64,000 bases of DNA, taken from NCBI GenBank assembly GCA_036346355.1, contig CM070580.1:60156854-60220853 (forward strand), in the 5' to 3' direction. The stretch's first letter is position 1. Each line of letters begins with the position of its first letter. A program made the position numbers and the translations under genes. The notes beneath the pieces were generated by a model, which did no database searches, was not told where the DNA came from, and worked only from the letters and a program-made list of their open reading frames with translations. The DNA is from Rhipidocladum racemiflorum (lineage: Eukaryota; Streptophyta; Magnoliopsida; Poales; Poaceae). This document shows positions 11,607 to 20,918 of the stretch, in pieces.

Positions 11607-12209
11607 CTGCACATAGGCACCACACACTCAAAATCATGCCCACAAAACAATACGCAAACACTCTTCTACCCCGACTTCGCAAACTACTCGCAAAACCCAA
11701 AAACAGAGGTTCTGTCCCGTCGGGACAGCAGACTTCCAATGAGCATAACTCGGGTTCTAAAACTCCAAATTGATTAAACGAGTACATCCTCGCGTAGCTT
11801 AGGAAATTTCCTAACTTTTTCTAAGTATACGGAAAAACTGATTCGGCCTCTAAAGTGGTTTAATCTAAAGAATACGGTGATCTGTTCCAATCTCGTCACA
11901 GTTTTTAACACGTTCGGTAAAACGAACATAACTATCAAACGGCTGGGAGGAATTGGACGTTCTTTATATCCACTGAAAGGTATTGAAATTACCTACAACT
12001 TACTCAACAGGAGGCCTACCAAATTCGGAATCTAAATTGGCGAAATCTTAAACCCTAGGTCGACTGCTCAATCTGCCCGAAATAGAGAACGTGGCAAACT
12101 CTAGATTTCATCTAATCTACCCAATCACAGAACCACCACTTGATCTAAAAGCATCAAATAGACCTCTAGAACAGTACCTAGACCATACCCAAGGATCACC
12201 ATGCCATAC
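11607..12209 (-). other. Intron-like segment in G1
   Basis: On the minus strand the segment begins with GTATGG after GCAGAG and ends with TATGTGCAG. It is 603 nt, against 603-604 nt between the same borders in G2, G3 (5' LTR) and G4. Splicing is inferred from borders and constant length, not shown. Confidence 0.5.
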
Positions 12210-12533
12210 CTCTGCCCGAAGAACGACGAACGCCGAATTCTTTCCTCCCGGGATCCCCGATCGCTTTCCTCGCGTCGGAACCGCCGGATCTCCTCGTCGC
12301 GGAGCTTTCCGACGGGAAGATCAGTGGGATGGCAAGGTGAGGGGCTCCCCAAGGGCAGCAAGGAGGGTGGGGAGGTGGTGGAGGGGGTGGTGGTGCAAGG
12401 GGAGGGGAGGGGAGGCGCACGGCAAGGGGCAAAAGGGGTGTGGCGGCTATGGGAGGGAGAGGAGGCCATGGAGGCTGCTAGGGCAGCAGGGGGGCGCCCC
12501 AAGGGAATCATGCTGCCCCCCTCCCCTCATGGT

Positions 12534-12695
12534 TAGGGATGCAAATGGGCCGGCCCTAGGGTCATCTTTGACCCACTCTAGTTCATTTGTTTGCACTAAA
12601 ACTTAAAAGGTGGAGTAAAAATTAAGTTTTTAGTGCAAACAAATGAACTAAAGTGGGCCAAAGAAGACCCTAGGGTCGGCCCATTTGCATCCCTA
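12534..12695. mobile_element. hAT-type fold-back MITE, 8-bp TSD CTCATGGT
   Basis: The 162-bp piece begins TAGGGATGCAAATGGG and ends with its inverse complement, and most of its length pairs with itself around an AT-rich centre near 12615. CTCATGGT occurs at 12526-12533 and again at 12696-12703. The other G LTRs have a single uninterrupted CTCATGG there (for example near 51900). An 8-bp duplication and a TAGGGATG terminus are features of the hAT superfamily. There is no coding capacity. It is the innermost layer of a four-level nest (A, C1, G1, MITE). Confidence 0.93.
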
Positions 12696-12975
12696 CTCAT
12701 GGTCCAGAGAGCCCCACTTTTGGCCCACGAGGGGTCCCCCCTAAGGCCCAACACGCCCCGGGAAGGCCCAAACTCCCGAAATCGACCCGGAAACGCGATT
12801 AAACGGCATAACGTAAAGTTTTAACCTCCATTTTCACATTTTATAATGTCACATTCTCCAATTTCACCTTTTGCGGTGTCCCAACATTCCATAGTGTCAC
12901 AGACTTGCCACCACCTCCTAGTAGATGATAGAAACATTATACTTGTGATTTTGTTTTCTTGTCTTCTACTAACCC

Positions 12976-15250
12976 ATGTCAGGTGACGAGGGCTCACTGC
13001 ATCACTCTCCTCGCACCAAAGGAATTGTTACTCACTCTGAGCGTAGGTCATCGCAAGAGAACCTTCTCAGATCCATCGAGGTCGCACAAGGGATCGCTAA
13101 AACTACTCTTACTACTATTTTGTCTAGACTTGATACGCTTGCAGGAACTTCCCCCAGGAACTTCCAGTCCTTTGCCTCGTCTTCCAAGCAACAAAAATAG
13201 CATACTACATGCTCAGGTACATGTTGATGATGATCCCCTATCTAAGGTTAAATTCGCCATTCCACCTTTTGATGGTCAATATGATCCTGATGCCTATATT
13301 AATTGGGAGATAGCAGTAGACAAAGAATTTGGCAAGTATGATTTGTCCGAAAATGAAAAGATTATGATTGCTGCTAGTGTGCTAAATGAATATGTATTAA
13401 CATGGTGGAAACATATTTGTAGAAAAGAGAGAAAACCTGAAAACTGGAAGGCCATGAAAAGACTTATGAGAATTGATTATGTTCCTGAATATCATACTGA
13501 ATTTTTGTATACTAGACTCCAATGCTTGAAACAAGGAAATAAGTGCGTTAAGGAATACTATGAACGATTGCAAAATCATTTGTTGCGTTGTGGTTTAGTT
13601 GAATGTGAAGAAGCAACAGAGCTTAGGTTCATATGTGGACTTAATCAAGAAATTCAGGATGCTCTTATTGATGAAACATATTGTTCTCTTTCAGAATTGG
13701 TTGTATGTGCTTGTAAAGTTGAAAATATGCTTGCTGAATCCTTGAAAGAATCATTAGCTTCATTTGAGGCTCCCATTGTTGCACCTTCTTTTGTAGCTAA
13801 CATTTTGCAGAAAAGTGAGCACCATCGAGAGAATGATGTAGAAGAGCATATGGAGAATGAAACAATCAGTACTACCCCATGTGTAAGTGAAGAGATAATA
13901 GTTGAAGAAACGCCTACAACAGCTGATGAGAACTTACAAGGTCATTTAACAGGTATGGACTTTACACATGGAGAAAATAATTTTGAAGAGCTAAAACTAT
14001 CCACAAATCATGCTATCGTAGAGCAACTATTAGTGGAACCAATTGCTGATTTTGATTTGTTACAAGATGATTTGCTTGCAATTTCTTGTGATAAAGAAGA
14101 GTTGTGTGATAATACTTCACTTATATCCATGACACAACTAGCGAATCGACAAGTTTCCTTAGTTAACAAACTAAACACTTATGCTGAAAATAAACATATC
14201 ATTCACATTGCAAGCGAAAATGATGACTTGAAATTGATGTCTTCTTTATATACATTAGGCTACATTGAATTTGATGTTCCGTGTGATCTGAATTATTTAG
14301 AGGAGAGTCTTTTTGTACATTTTGATTTTTCATGGTTATCGCGAAATATTTTTTACGTTATTGGTAAAAATAGTGAGAAAAGAGAGTATAAAGCACATCG
14401 AGTTTACACTTGTTCAGATTTTAAACCTCCGTTTGCAATGCAACAATGTCATCAATTTAATAATTGCCATATCACTAATCATGTCATATCAAGTACATTT
14501 GGTTCCATTCACAAGTCACATGATAGTTTTCAAGAAAGGGAGTATATGATTGGTAGAGATTCTCGATCCATTGATTTGATTGCAAATTTGCATGTTGCTT
14601 TGTTTCCTGTCGCTCCTAACATTTTACAGGACAATATGATGGAGTCGAGGATGACTCCACTTCAAGAAAGGGAGGATGATGAAACCATGCTCATCATGGA
14701 CAGAACTAACACTGCATACATATGGTCATCACCAAGTGTTGCTGCAATTATATCAAATGCATGGTTTCATCGACCCCCACCTTGGCCAGGACCATTAAGT
14801 TGGCGACACTTCACGGCATCCTCTACTTCGTATGCATCTACTACGATGACTCCATGTGCATGGCTTTATCGACCCCCACCTTGGCAAGATTTAAAGACAT
14901 ACTTGAAAGAAGATAATGAGCTTGAGTCGAGGACGACTCAAATGCAAGAAGGGGAGGATGATGAGGACATCACTACCATGGATACGGCAATGCCTACAAA
15001 CCCAATTGAAGCCAACAATGTAATACATGGGCCAACTACTCGAGCTCACGCACGTCAATTCAATTGCCAGGTGAATGCGTTCCTCGGGTTGCATACAAAT
15101 AATTTAATGAATGGAATGCTATTTAATGCTTGTGATGATTTTATTGTCCTTAGGAACCAAGGAGAAGGACTCCCAAATGTCAAGCATGAAGCCAATTCTT
15201 CCGGTGCACAAGTTCAACTCGGATTCGGCCTCCGGGACGCACCAACTTAA
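12976..15250 (+). pseudogene. gag-like ORF of C1, running into the 3' LTR
   Basis: The likely start is ATGTCAGGTGACGAGG at 12976 (MSGDEGSLHHS). This frame is lost in a run of five C near 13152-13156; C2 has four C at this place and stays in frame, so C1 carries a 1-bp insertion. After the shift the frame is open to 15250. It contains a Retrotrans_gag-type capsid region (about 13250-13690: FAIPPFDGQYDP, WEIAVDKEF, TWWKHICRK, QGNKCVKEYYERL), then an acidic poorly conserved stretch. The frame passes the polypurine tract and continues for 191 codons into the LTR, where GPTTRAHARQFNCQVN resembles the C-terminal tail of gypsy polyproteins. No zinc knuckle, protease, RT or integrase is present. It looks like gag joined to the end of pol after deletion of the enzymes. 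The product would act as a particle protein in trans with a helper element; this is inference. Confidence 0.8.
14663..14676 (+). other. Polypurine tract of C1
   Basis: AAGAAAGGGAGGA abuts the 3' LTR start. The inverse complement is at 33089-33102 in C2. Confidence 0.85.
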
Positions 15251-15882
15251 AATGACCATAACTTTTGATCCACAAGGGTGTTGGAGGTCTATGAGTATTG
15301 GTTTCAAAGGTTTCGACGTCCTCTTTCCAACGGATCTGGCCCCACCTCCAAATTCATTACGAGTCAACGGGAATCTGCAAAACAAGTTCGGTCATCTTTC
15401 CAAATCTGAGTCAAACGAGGAATAGGAGTCCTACTCGGCCATGGATGTAGTTTGGACGCCCCTAGCCTTGTTTTGGCCTCCTATTTCTCCTATATATAGC
15501 TAGGGAGTCCCCCAAAATAACTGGGGTTTTGGTTATTTGATAGTTTAGCCTTTTGCTACTATTTTGAATCTTTTAGACGTGCTCAACGGCTGCCTAACAA
15601 GCTCCTTGTATCGGAACCCCAACTTTTCAATACTTCATCTATATTTGCAATTTTAGATTGCTTGTGCCTTATTCTTGCTTGTTCTTCGATTGCTTGCAGA
15701 AATTGATATTCGTGATCAGGTTGATCGTGCCCACGGCAAGGTCAATAACCCTCTGGAGTTGGTTTAGCGATTGCTAAGGCGCATCGTAGTTGTACGTTGT
15801 AGTCGGATCGTCAAAGTCGTCTCCACCCAAAATCGAAGGTTATCATTCTCATCGAAAGATCGGGACATCCAGTGTCTCATCA
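14677..15882 (+). repeat. 3' LTR of C1
   Basis: At 1206 bp it has the same length as the 5' LTR, with scattered substitutions. The first bases read TGATGAAACC against TGATGAGACC in the 5' copy. It carries the last 191 codons of the gag frame and ends TCTCATCA before the GGCTG duplication. Confidence 0.93.
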
Positions 15883-15887
15883 GGCTG

Positions 15888-16263
15888 TGTCAATAATATC
15901 ACGGCAAAGGAGGCCCAGGGCACCCCCGATGTGGTTGTTGGTATGTTTCTTGTAGATTCTGTTCCAGCATCAATTTTATCCGACTTTGGAGCTTCACATT
16001 CTTTTATTGCTGGTCGATTTATGGTTAAACATAGGGTAGCCACCTTTCCTCTTGATAACCCCATGATAGCCAGCTCTCCTAGCTTAGAAGTGAGAGCGAA
16101 TGCTATCTGCCCAAAAGTCCCTTTGATTATAAAGGGAGTAACCTTCCAAGCCAACTTGATAGTTTTGCAATCATAAGGCTTGGATGTGATCCTTGGTATG
16201 AATTGGTTAATTTAGAATAAGGGTCAAATTAATTGCTTCAAACGGACTATTGAACTCACTAGT
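15888..16263 (+). pseudogene. Aspartic protease region of element A (broken)
   Basis: The frame continues A's gag after the C1 insertion: VNNITAKEAQGTPDVVVG, then the active-site region ILSDFGASHSFI and, after a stop, the GMNWL word that follows in gypsy proteases. The family consensus at the active site is DSG or DTG; here it is DFG, so the serine position is replaced. Stops occur after FQANLIVLQS (16174) and in GMNWLI (near 16214). The sequence ends at the insertion of F. A's reverse transcriptase, which should follow, is not found anywhere in the window. Confidence 0.8.
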
Positions 16264-16594
16264 TGACGAGTACTCATACCATGGGTACCCCCAGCAGCCC
16301 GGGACGACGAATGGGCTGCCTCGAGCCCAGCTCTAGGCGAAGGCCTCGCTGGGCCACGGAGGACACTCGTCCCCGACCAAACCAACCAGGGGCGATCCGA
16401 CCCCCGCCATGGGTCAGACGCCCCTCGAGCTCCGGCCAAGCTGGGACAATCTCAGCCAGGGATCAGGCGTTAGGCCATCGCCGGTCGTTGCCCACCCACC
16501 CCGCGGACACGACGGCTCAGAATGATCGTGCGAGGGTAGGTGGATCCTTCCCAAGGTGGCAGGGAGATTGCCAAAGTCAAGCACCAGTCTCATC
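16264..16594 (+). repeat. 5' part of F's 5' LTR
   Basis: A GC-rich sequence begins TGACGAGTACTC, differs sharply from A before it and from the AT-rich S after it, and has the look of Tat-type LTR starts. Its only ORF (16263-16625) is not recognised. A 13-bp direct repeat, CAGTCTCATCATC, spans the edge with S (about 16588-16613). The remainder of the LTR and the F primer site are not found. Confidence 0.55.
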
Positions 16595-16614
16595 ATCCAG
16601 TCTCATCATCAAGA

Positions 16615-17990
16615 TGCAAAAATAAATACATAAACAGGTAAACCACAGGGACAAGAGAATTTTTCACCAAAGTTCGGAGATAAATCTCCTACGTCCCCAT
16701 TAGAGCACTTCCTTAGAAGTATTGCTCCACAAGCAACTGACAGCTGCAGTTCTAGTTTAGTCACTAGGGTGACTCTTTTACCACTCCGGTGAGGTGAGTT
16801 CCAACCTCTCACAAAGATAGTGTCCTTCCACAAGCATAGTTGGACATGTCGCACTATGATCACCACCCAGCCGTCTAGGAACAGCTAGTTCCAAGAGTAA
16901 TAGACCATCCACAAGCCCTGTCTCTTGGTTCACTAGACACTCTGAAACTAGACTACACTTGGAGCAATGAAAAGTGTTGTATTTTTTATTGAACAGAGTT
17001 TAAGCTTGATCTCTTTGAAGGCTTTGGAGCTTTTGGGATGCTATGAAGTCAAATAGATGTAAAAGTTCTAGTTCTGGTAAGCCTTTGAACTGCTTTTATA
17101 GGCTACAGGAAGTAAATAGCCATTACTAGCAAAAATGTAGCCGTTTGCTAATGTCAGATTGAAATGACAAGTCAAAATGATTGCATCTGACAAGATTTAA
17201 CACAATTTACAATAGTCTTAATGTACGCCGGACCAAATTCAATGAAAAATGCATTTGCGCCGGACCAAAAAGAGTTGGTCCGTCGTGCACATGATTCGAG
17301 CAAACACTGGTCTGTCGTGAAACAATGAAAGGCACATTTGCAACGTACCGAAAAACTTGGTCCATCGTAAGAGGCAAACTTACTGGTGTTAATTCAAGAT
17401 GTGATTGGTTTAGACAGCAAGAACCAATAGGTTTTATGTTTACGCCGGACTGAAAAAGCTGGTCCGTTGTGAGCTCAAAGACTTGGTCCGTCGTGAACTA
17501 TACACGCTAGGTTAGGTTTCAACATGAATTGCTTACAGCGCCGGACTGAAAAACTTGGTCCGTCGTGAACGGTGAGCACTCAGTTCGGGTTCAGATGAAA
17601 AGACATTAGCGCCGGACTAAAAGGACTTGGTCCGGCGTGAAAGTGAATTTGCTGAACTTAAGAGAGGACTAAATTTCTTGAACTTTTGAGGGAAAAGAAG
17701 TGAACTTTGCTCCAAGTTGTCTTAAGAATTTAACCTATGAACAAGATACTGAACTTATGCATTATCCCTCTTTATAGTATGGCTAATCAAAAAAATAAAA
17801 CTAGCTACAAGACTTGAATCAACTCCCAAGTCAAACTAGGTCAAAATAGGAATGAATAAACCTTAGCCTTTGTCCTTCTTTCAGAGAAATTTCCACTTCA
17901 ACAAGGGTATAAGAGTTGATCATCAAACACCAAAACTCATGAATAATTTAAATAACCAATTATCTTCTTCTGCAAAAATTTGTTAGTCGG
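16615..17990 (-). repeat. LTR-like region of S (3' side)
   Basis: The AT-rich sequence lies between F's LTR and the G-tract at 18014-18030. On the minus strand it holds a cluster of palindromic CCGGAC words (17640-17220), then a TATA-like CCTATAAAAG (near 17095), then a leader, a sensible LTR order. No ORF longer than about 90 codons is present. The exact termini are uncertain. Confidence 0.5.
17220..17640. repeat. Palindromic CCGGAC/GTCCG motif cluster
   Basis: About six pairs follow the plan GCCGGAC, a short A-rich spacer, CTTGGTCCGTCGTGA, at roughly 17226, 17260, 17450, 17540 and 17610. Each pair is an imperfect inverted repeat. Arrays of this kind are reported for Sirevirus LTRs. Weaker relatives occur at 23277-23420. 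Confidence 0.65.
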
Positions 17991-18013
17991 ACAGAACAAA
18001 CACATAATTTGAT

Positions 18014-18040
18014 AGAATATGCTCCCCCTGAATAAGTGCT
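18014..18040 (-). other. Polypurine-tract-like element of S
   Basis: On the minus strand the sequence reads TTATTCAGGGGGAGCATATT. A second G-tract, CCAAAGGGGGAGAAA, lies at 18224-18243 next to an inverted repeat TTGGCATCAATTGCCAA. Multiple tracts of this type are typical of Sirevirus 3' untranslated regions. Confidence 0.55.
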
Positions 18041-18162
18041 AAAAAAAATTTAAGCAAATTTAGGCACCATCAACATATGAATATGAGGAGCTATCAATAG
18101 ATAGAATAAAAACTGATCATTCAAGCAGTAAGCAAATTTAGAGATATAAGACTATCAAAGAC

Positions 18163-18218
18163 TTCACAGTATCTGATACTTCTAAGAAACTTCACAGTAT
18201 CTGATACTTCTAAGAAAG
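18163..18218. repeat. 28-bp perfect tandem duplication
   Basis: A 28-bp unit beginning CTTCACAGTATCTG occurs twice in direct succession (18163-18190 and 18191-18218), just after the envelope-like ORF. Confidence 0.9.
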
Positions 18219-18265
18219 TCCGTTTATTTTCTCCCCCTTTGGCATCAATTGCCAAAAAGAGAGCA

Positions 18266-20765
18266 CTACTTGCGCCTGGAGAAAGTTCTCTTGAACAAGT
18301 TTGAGGCCCTGTAGCTGACACTGTGCCTTGGAGAGGACTGAGCTTGGGTCCCTTGCTCTGAGTGTCTTGGAGATGAATGAGCCAACTGCTCCTCTGCTGA
18401 ATGCCTTGGAGATGCCATTGCTTTGTCATGCCAGCTAGGATAATTTGGATCTCCAGGCTGAGGTTCATCTGCCCAGTTCTGAAAATCTTCTTAAAGGTCA
18501 TGAATGGAGTCAAGAATTGGAATTGTCTGATCAAGGATAAGTTCACAAATCTGCTCTTGATTTGAGACAAGATTTTTGCGAGTGACATCAAAATGATCTT
18601 GATACTCATCAAAAGAATTCCCTATCCAATCGATTGCACTACTATGAGTGTTAAGCGTACTCTTGGTGAATTCAGCAAACTGATCAAATTTGGTTTCTTG
18701 AGCATTTAACTTTTTATTGATGTCATACATTCTGTCCTTGAGCAGATTTTGATTGGTGTTCATCTGAGTAAGCCATTTTCTTAAATCCTATTGATTGCTC
18801 CTGATCATATCAAAATTTCTGGAATTTTCATCCTTCACTCTATTTTGTTCTTGATACAATTTGTTTAGTATTTCCTGAGTCTGTTGAACTTGATTACGAT
18901 ACTGTTGAAGAGTAGTCATGTGTTCATTGTGTCTGAGAGCAGCCAAGTTTCTTTCTTCTTCAAATCTTTCTTGAGCAGCTCTGAGATCAGCATTATACTG
19001 TTGTTCAAAAACTCCAAACCATTCAGGTTGATTGTTCCAATCTTGATGCCGACCACAATTTTTCTCAGGGAGGGGAGAATTGTGAGAGGCAGCATAATCC
19101 TGCTGAAATACAGGTTCTTCTCCTTCAAGAGTATGAAGAGAATGATGTGAAGCTGTCTTCTCTTGAGGATAGGCTGATCCTCCTGCTTCATGGTCATAGG
19201 CTGCAGGCCTAAAGGATTGAGATTCCACGAATCTAACTGCAACTGTAAGTTCCTGAAGCTTTTGAATCTCTTGATCTATGTCCCTATGGGACTCAGAACT
19301 CAACACAATGCAAGTCTTTTCTTCTACTTCATGAAGTGCAGTCAAAGGACTTCCTCCTATTACTTCTGTTGCTTCATCTGCTTCAAACTAAGGAGGTGCA
19401 GCTGGCATTGGTGAGTGGGGAACAAAAGAGTGGCTATGATAGCTGGGAGAGTGATAACTTGGAGTAAGTCCATCTCCTCCATCATCATTATTATCAGAAC
19501 TGTCATCTCTATGAGCACTTGGCTCATTTCCTTGTGCTTGAGGTACCCTAGGTCCTTTAGCAACTTCATCAGTGGGCAGCTTGAGCATTTTGTACTGTTT
19601 TGGCCGACAATTGAATGATCTGCTCATCTCTTGTTGCGAAATTATTCCTTGAGCCAACAACATTTGAGATATCTGTTGTGCAAAGTGTAGTGGGCTTCCC
19701 ATTTTTCTGTATATGGCTTCCTCCATTTCTCCAAAAATGTAGTCCACTAGGTCTATGGGCTGCTTGGAAAGGATCAAGTGCAATAACCATGCCAAGGTTG
19801 GAATTACCCCTTCTTTATATCCAAACTTTGGAAAAATAGTATGCCTAAGCAACAGCAAAAGCATCTTAGCTTCAATAGACAAGCAGCTTGCCTTATTTGC
19901 ATTGAAGTTATTTTCGGTGATCTCTGTATATATGAGCTGATTAAGTCTGGCATGTCCCCTATTTGTCTCCATCTATTTCCAGGGAATAATCTGTCATGAT
20001 TCTAGTCCTATTTACCTGAGGACTAGATGTTCCTATGGCTGCTTCAAAATGAGGTGATCTCACCTTTCTGATTTTTCCATCCATTGTAAACAGCAGATAA
20101 TGTCTTTTCTTATTTACTAGCAAAGAAGCATAGAATTCTAGGATTCGGTCTTCATTCCAAGCTGAGGCCCTTCCTGACATCATTTCTACCAGACCAGGAG
20201 TTGATCTCACACAATCAATAAGTCTGTAGGAACCAGTGATGGAGCAAATCTGATTCCAATCCACAAATTGATGTTTGCTCAAAGCTGAAAGTGATTTCCC
20301 CTTTTTATTAGTCCTGTTCTTATATCCCATAAAGATGTTCTTTTGCAGAGGAGTAATGAACTTTTCATCGAGTGGGGTTTTATAAAAAAGAAACCAATTT
20401 CTTTCACTTACAAGTCTGATTGATCTCAGCTTTTTCCCTCCAAGAGTTGCTAACTCATTTCCAATTAACATATCAATTTCAGGACTTAGGATTTCTTCCT
20501 CAGAACTATAGTCAGCACTTGGTTCATATTCAACATCATCATATTCAGAGGCATAAACTAGGTCTGACAGCACATGTTGTCTATCTTTTATGGGTGGCTT
20601 TGAGGTTCTGACTTTTGTAACCCTGCCAGGTGTGTGAGTACCTTCTAAATGAACTAGTCCTTGGGAGGATTGAGCCGAACTAGTGGATTTTTGTTTCTTC
20701 CTTTTTACTACATCTACCAGTCTATCCATCAAACTTCTTTTATCAGTGTCCTTTCTCCTAGGCAT
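18266..20765 (-). pseudogene. Envelope-like / putative plant transposon ORF of S (broken)
   Basis: The proposed start is the ATG at 20765 (MPRRKDTDKRS), a basic N-terminus followed by KKQKSTSSAQ, an acidic patch, and the block WNEDRILEFYASL / HFEAAIG. Near 19965 the frame shifts by one. The next part has KASCLSIEAKMLLLLLRHT and YIFGEMEEAI, which resemble the 'putative plant transposon protein' domain found in Sirevirus envelope-like ORFs (family memory). A TAG near 19390, a TAG near 18787 and a TAA near 18491 interrupt the otherwise continuous frame; the second part is rich in charged and glutamine residues, likely coiled coil (about 19150-18500). The last part has three copies of SPRHS and ends RTFSRRK at 18266. 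Altogether it spans about 830 codons. I see no clear signal peptide. Function is unknown; membrane or fusion activity has not been shown for these ORFs. Confidence 0.6.
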
Positions 20766-20918
20766 TGTGTCGAACACCACAGACTCACTTTGCTCTTAAA
20801 ACCAAGGACAAGCGCAAGAACTGACTAGGTCTACACAGAAGAGAGGAATGACCTTAAGACCAAGATTTCTAAGTCTAGGGTTTGAGCAAAGCGCAAGAGA
20901 GAAAGGATTTGTCAGAAA
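20766..20918 (-). other. Leader before the envelope-like ORF of S
   Basis: No ORF. On the minus strand it contains AAACCCTAGACTTAG, a possible splice acceptor paired with the donor at 22806, and TGGTTTTAAGAGC (20792-20804), which is only a distant likeness to an initiator-Met primer site. Confidence 0.35.

Larger units (their letters stand above)
10485..12901 (-). mobile_element. G1: solo LTR, TSD GACTT, in C1 leader
   Basis: GACTT at 10480-10484 and 12902-12906 are exact duplicates, and joining the flanks restores the sequence seen uninterrupted in C2 (near 41815). The plus strand reads TGTAACACC at the left and GTGTCACA at the right, so the LTR runs on the minus strand. It matches G2-G5. 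It contains the G-family 17-bp palindrome (11712-11728), the intron-like stretch (11607-12209) and a G-rich block near 12320-12520. ORFs of 128-171 codons in the G-rich block lie in several frames and are compositional. A MITE sits at 12534-12695. Confidence 0.92.
8125..15882 (+). mobile_element. C1: complete non-autonomous gag-only LTR element, TSD GGCTG
   Basis: GGCTG at 8120-8124 and 15883-15887 flank the element. Both LTRs are 1206 bp (8125-9330 and 14677-15882) and have nine-base inverted ends, TGATGAGAC and GTCTCATCA. There is an initiator-Met primer site and a polypurine tract. Without solo LTR G1 and its duplicated target the element is 5336 bp, of which the internal region is about 2.9 kb. 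It encodes gag with no protease, reverse transcriptase or integrase, so it must have used enzymes from another element. A second family member, C2, lies on the minus strand at 32651-47769, and an LTR fragment, C3, at 31717-32639. Confidence 0.93.

Noticed and set aside
12091..12606. ORFs of 111-171 codons in GC-rich parts of G LTRs (also 34226-34647, 51441-52038, 58061-58623, 59023-59465, 63517-63990)
   Set aside because: They occur on both strands in the same GC-rich block and change frame from copy to copy; best explained by composition and by the LTR leader.
16588..16613. Direct repeat CAGTCTCATCATC as the target duplication of S
   Set aside because: Both copies are on the same side, and the 13-bp length does not fit the 5-bp duplication of copia elements.
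20792..20804. TGGTTTTAAGAGC on the minus strand as the S primer-binding site
   Set aside because: It needs several changes or a gap relative to TGGTATCAGAGC, and the LTR end next to it is not recognisable; too weak to call.
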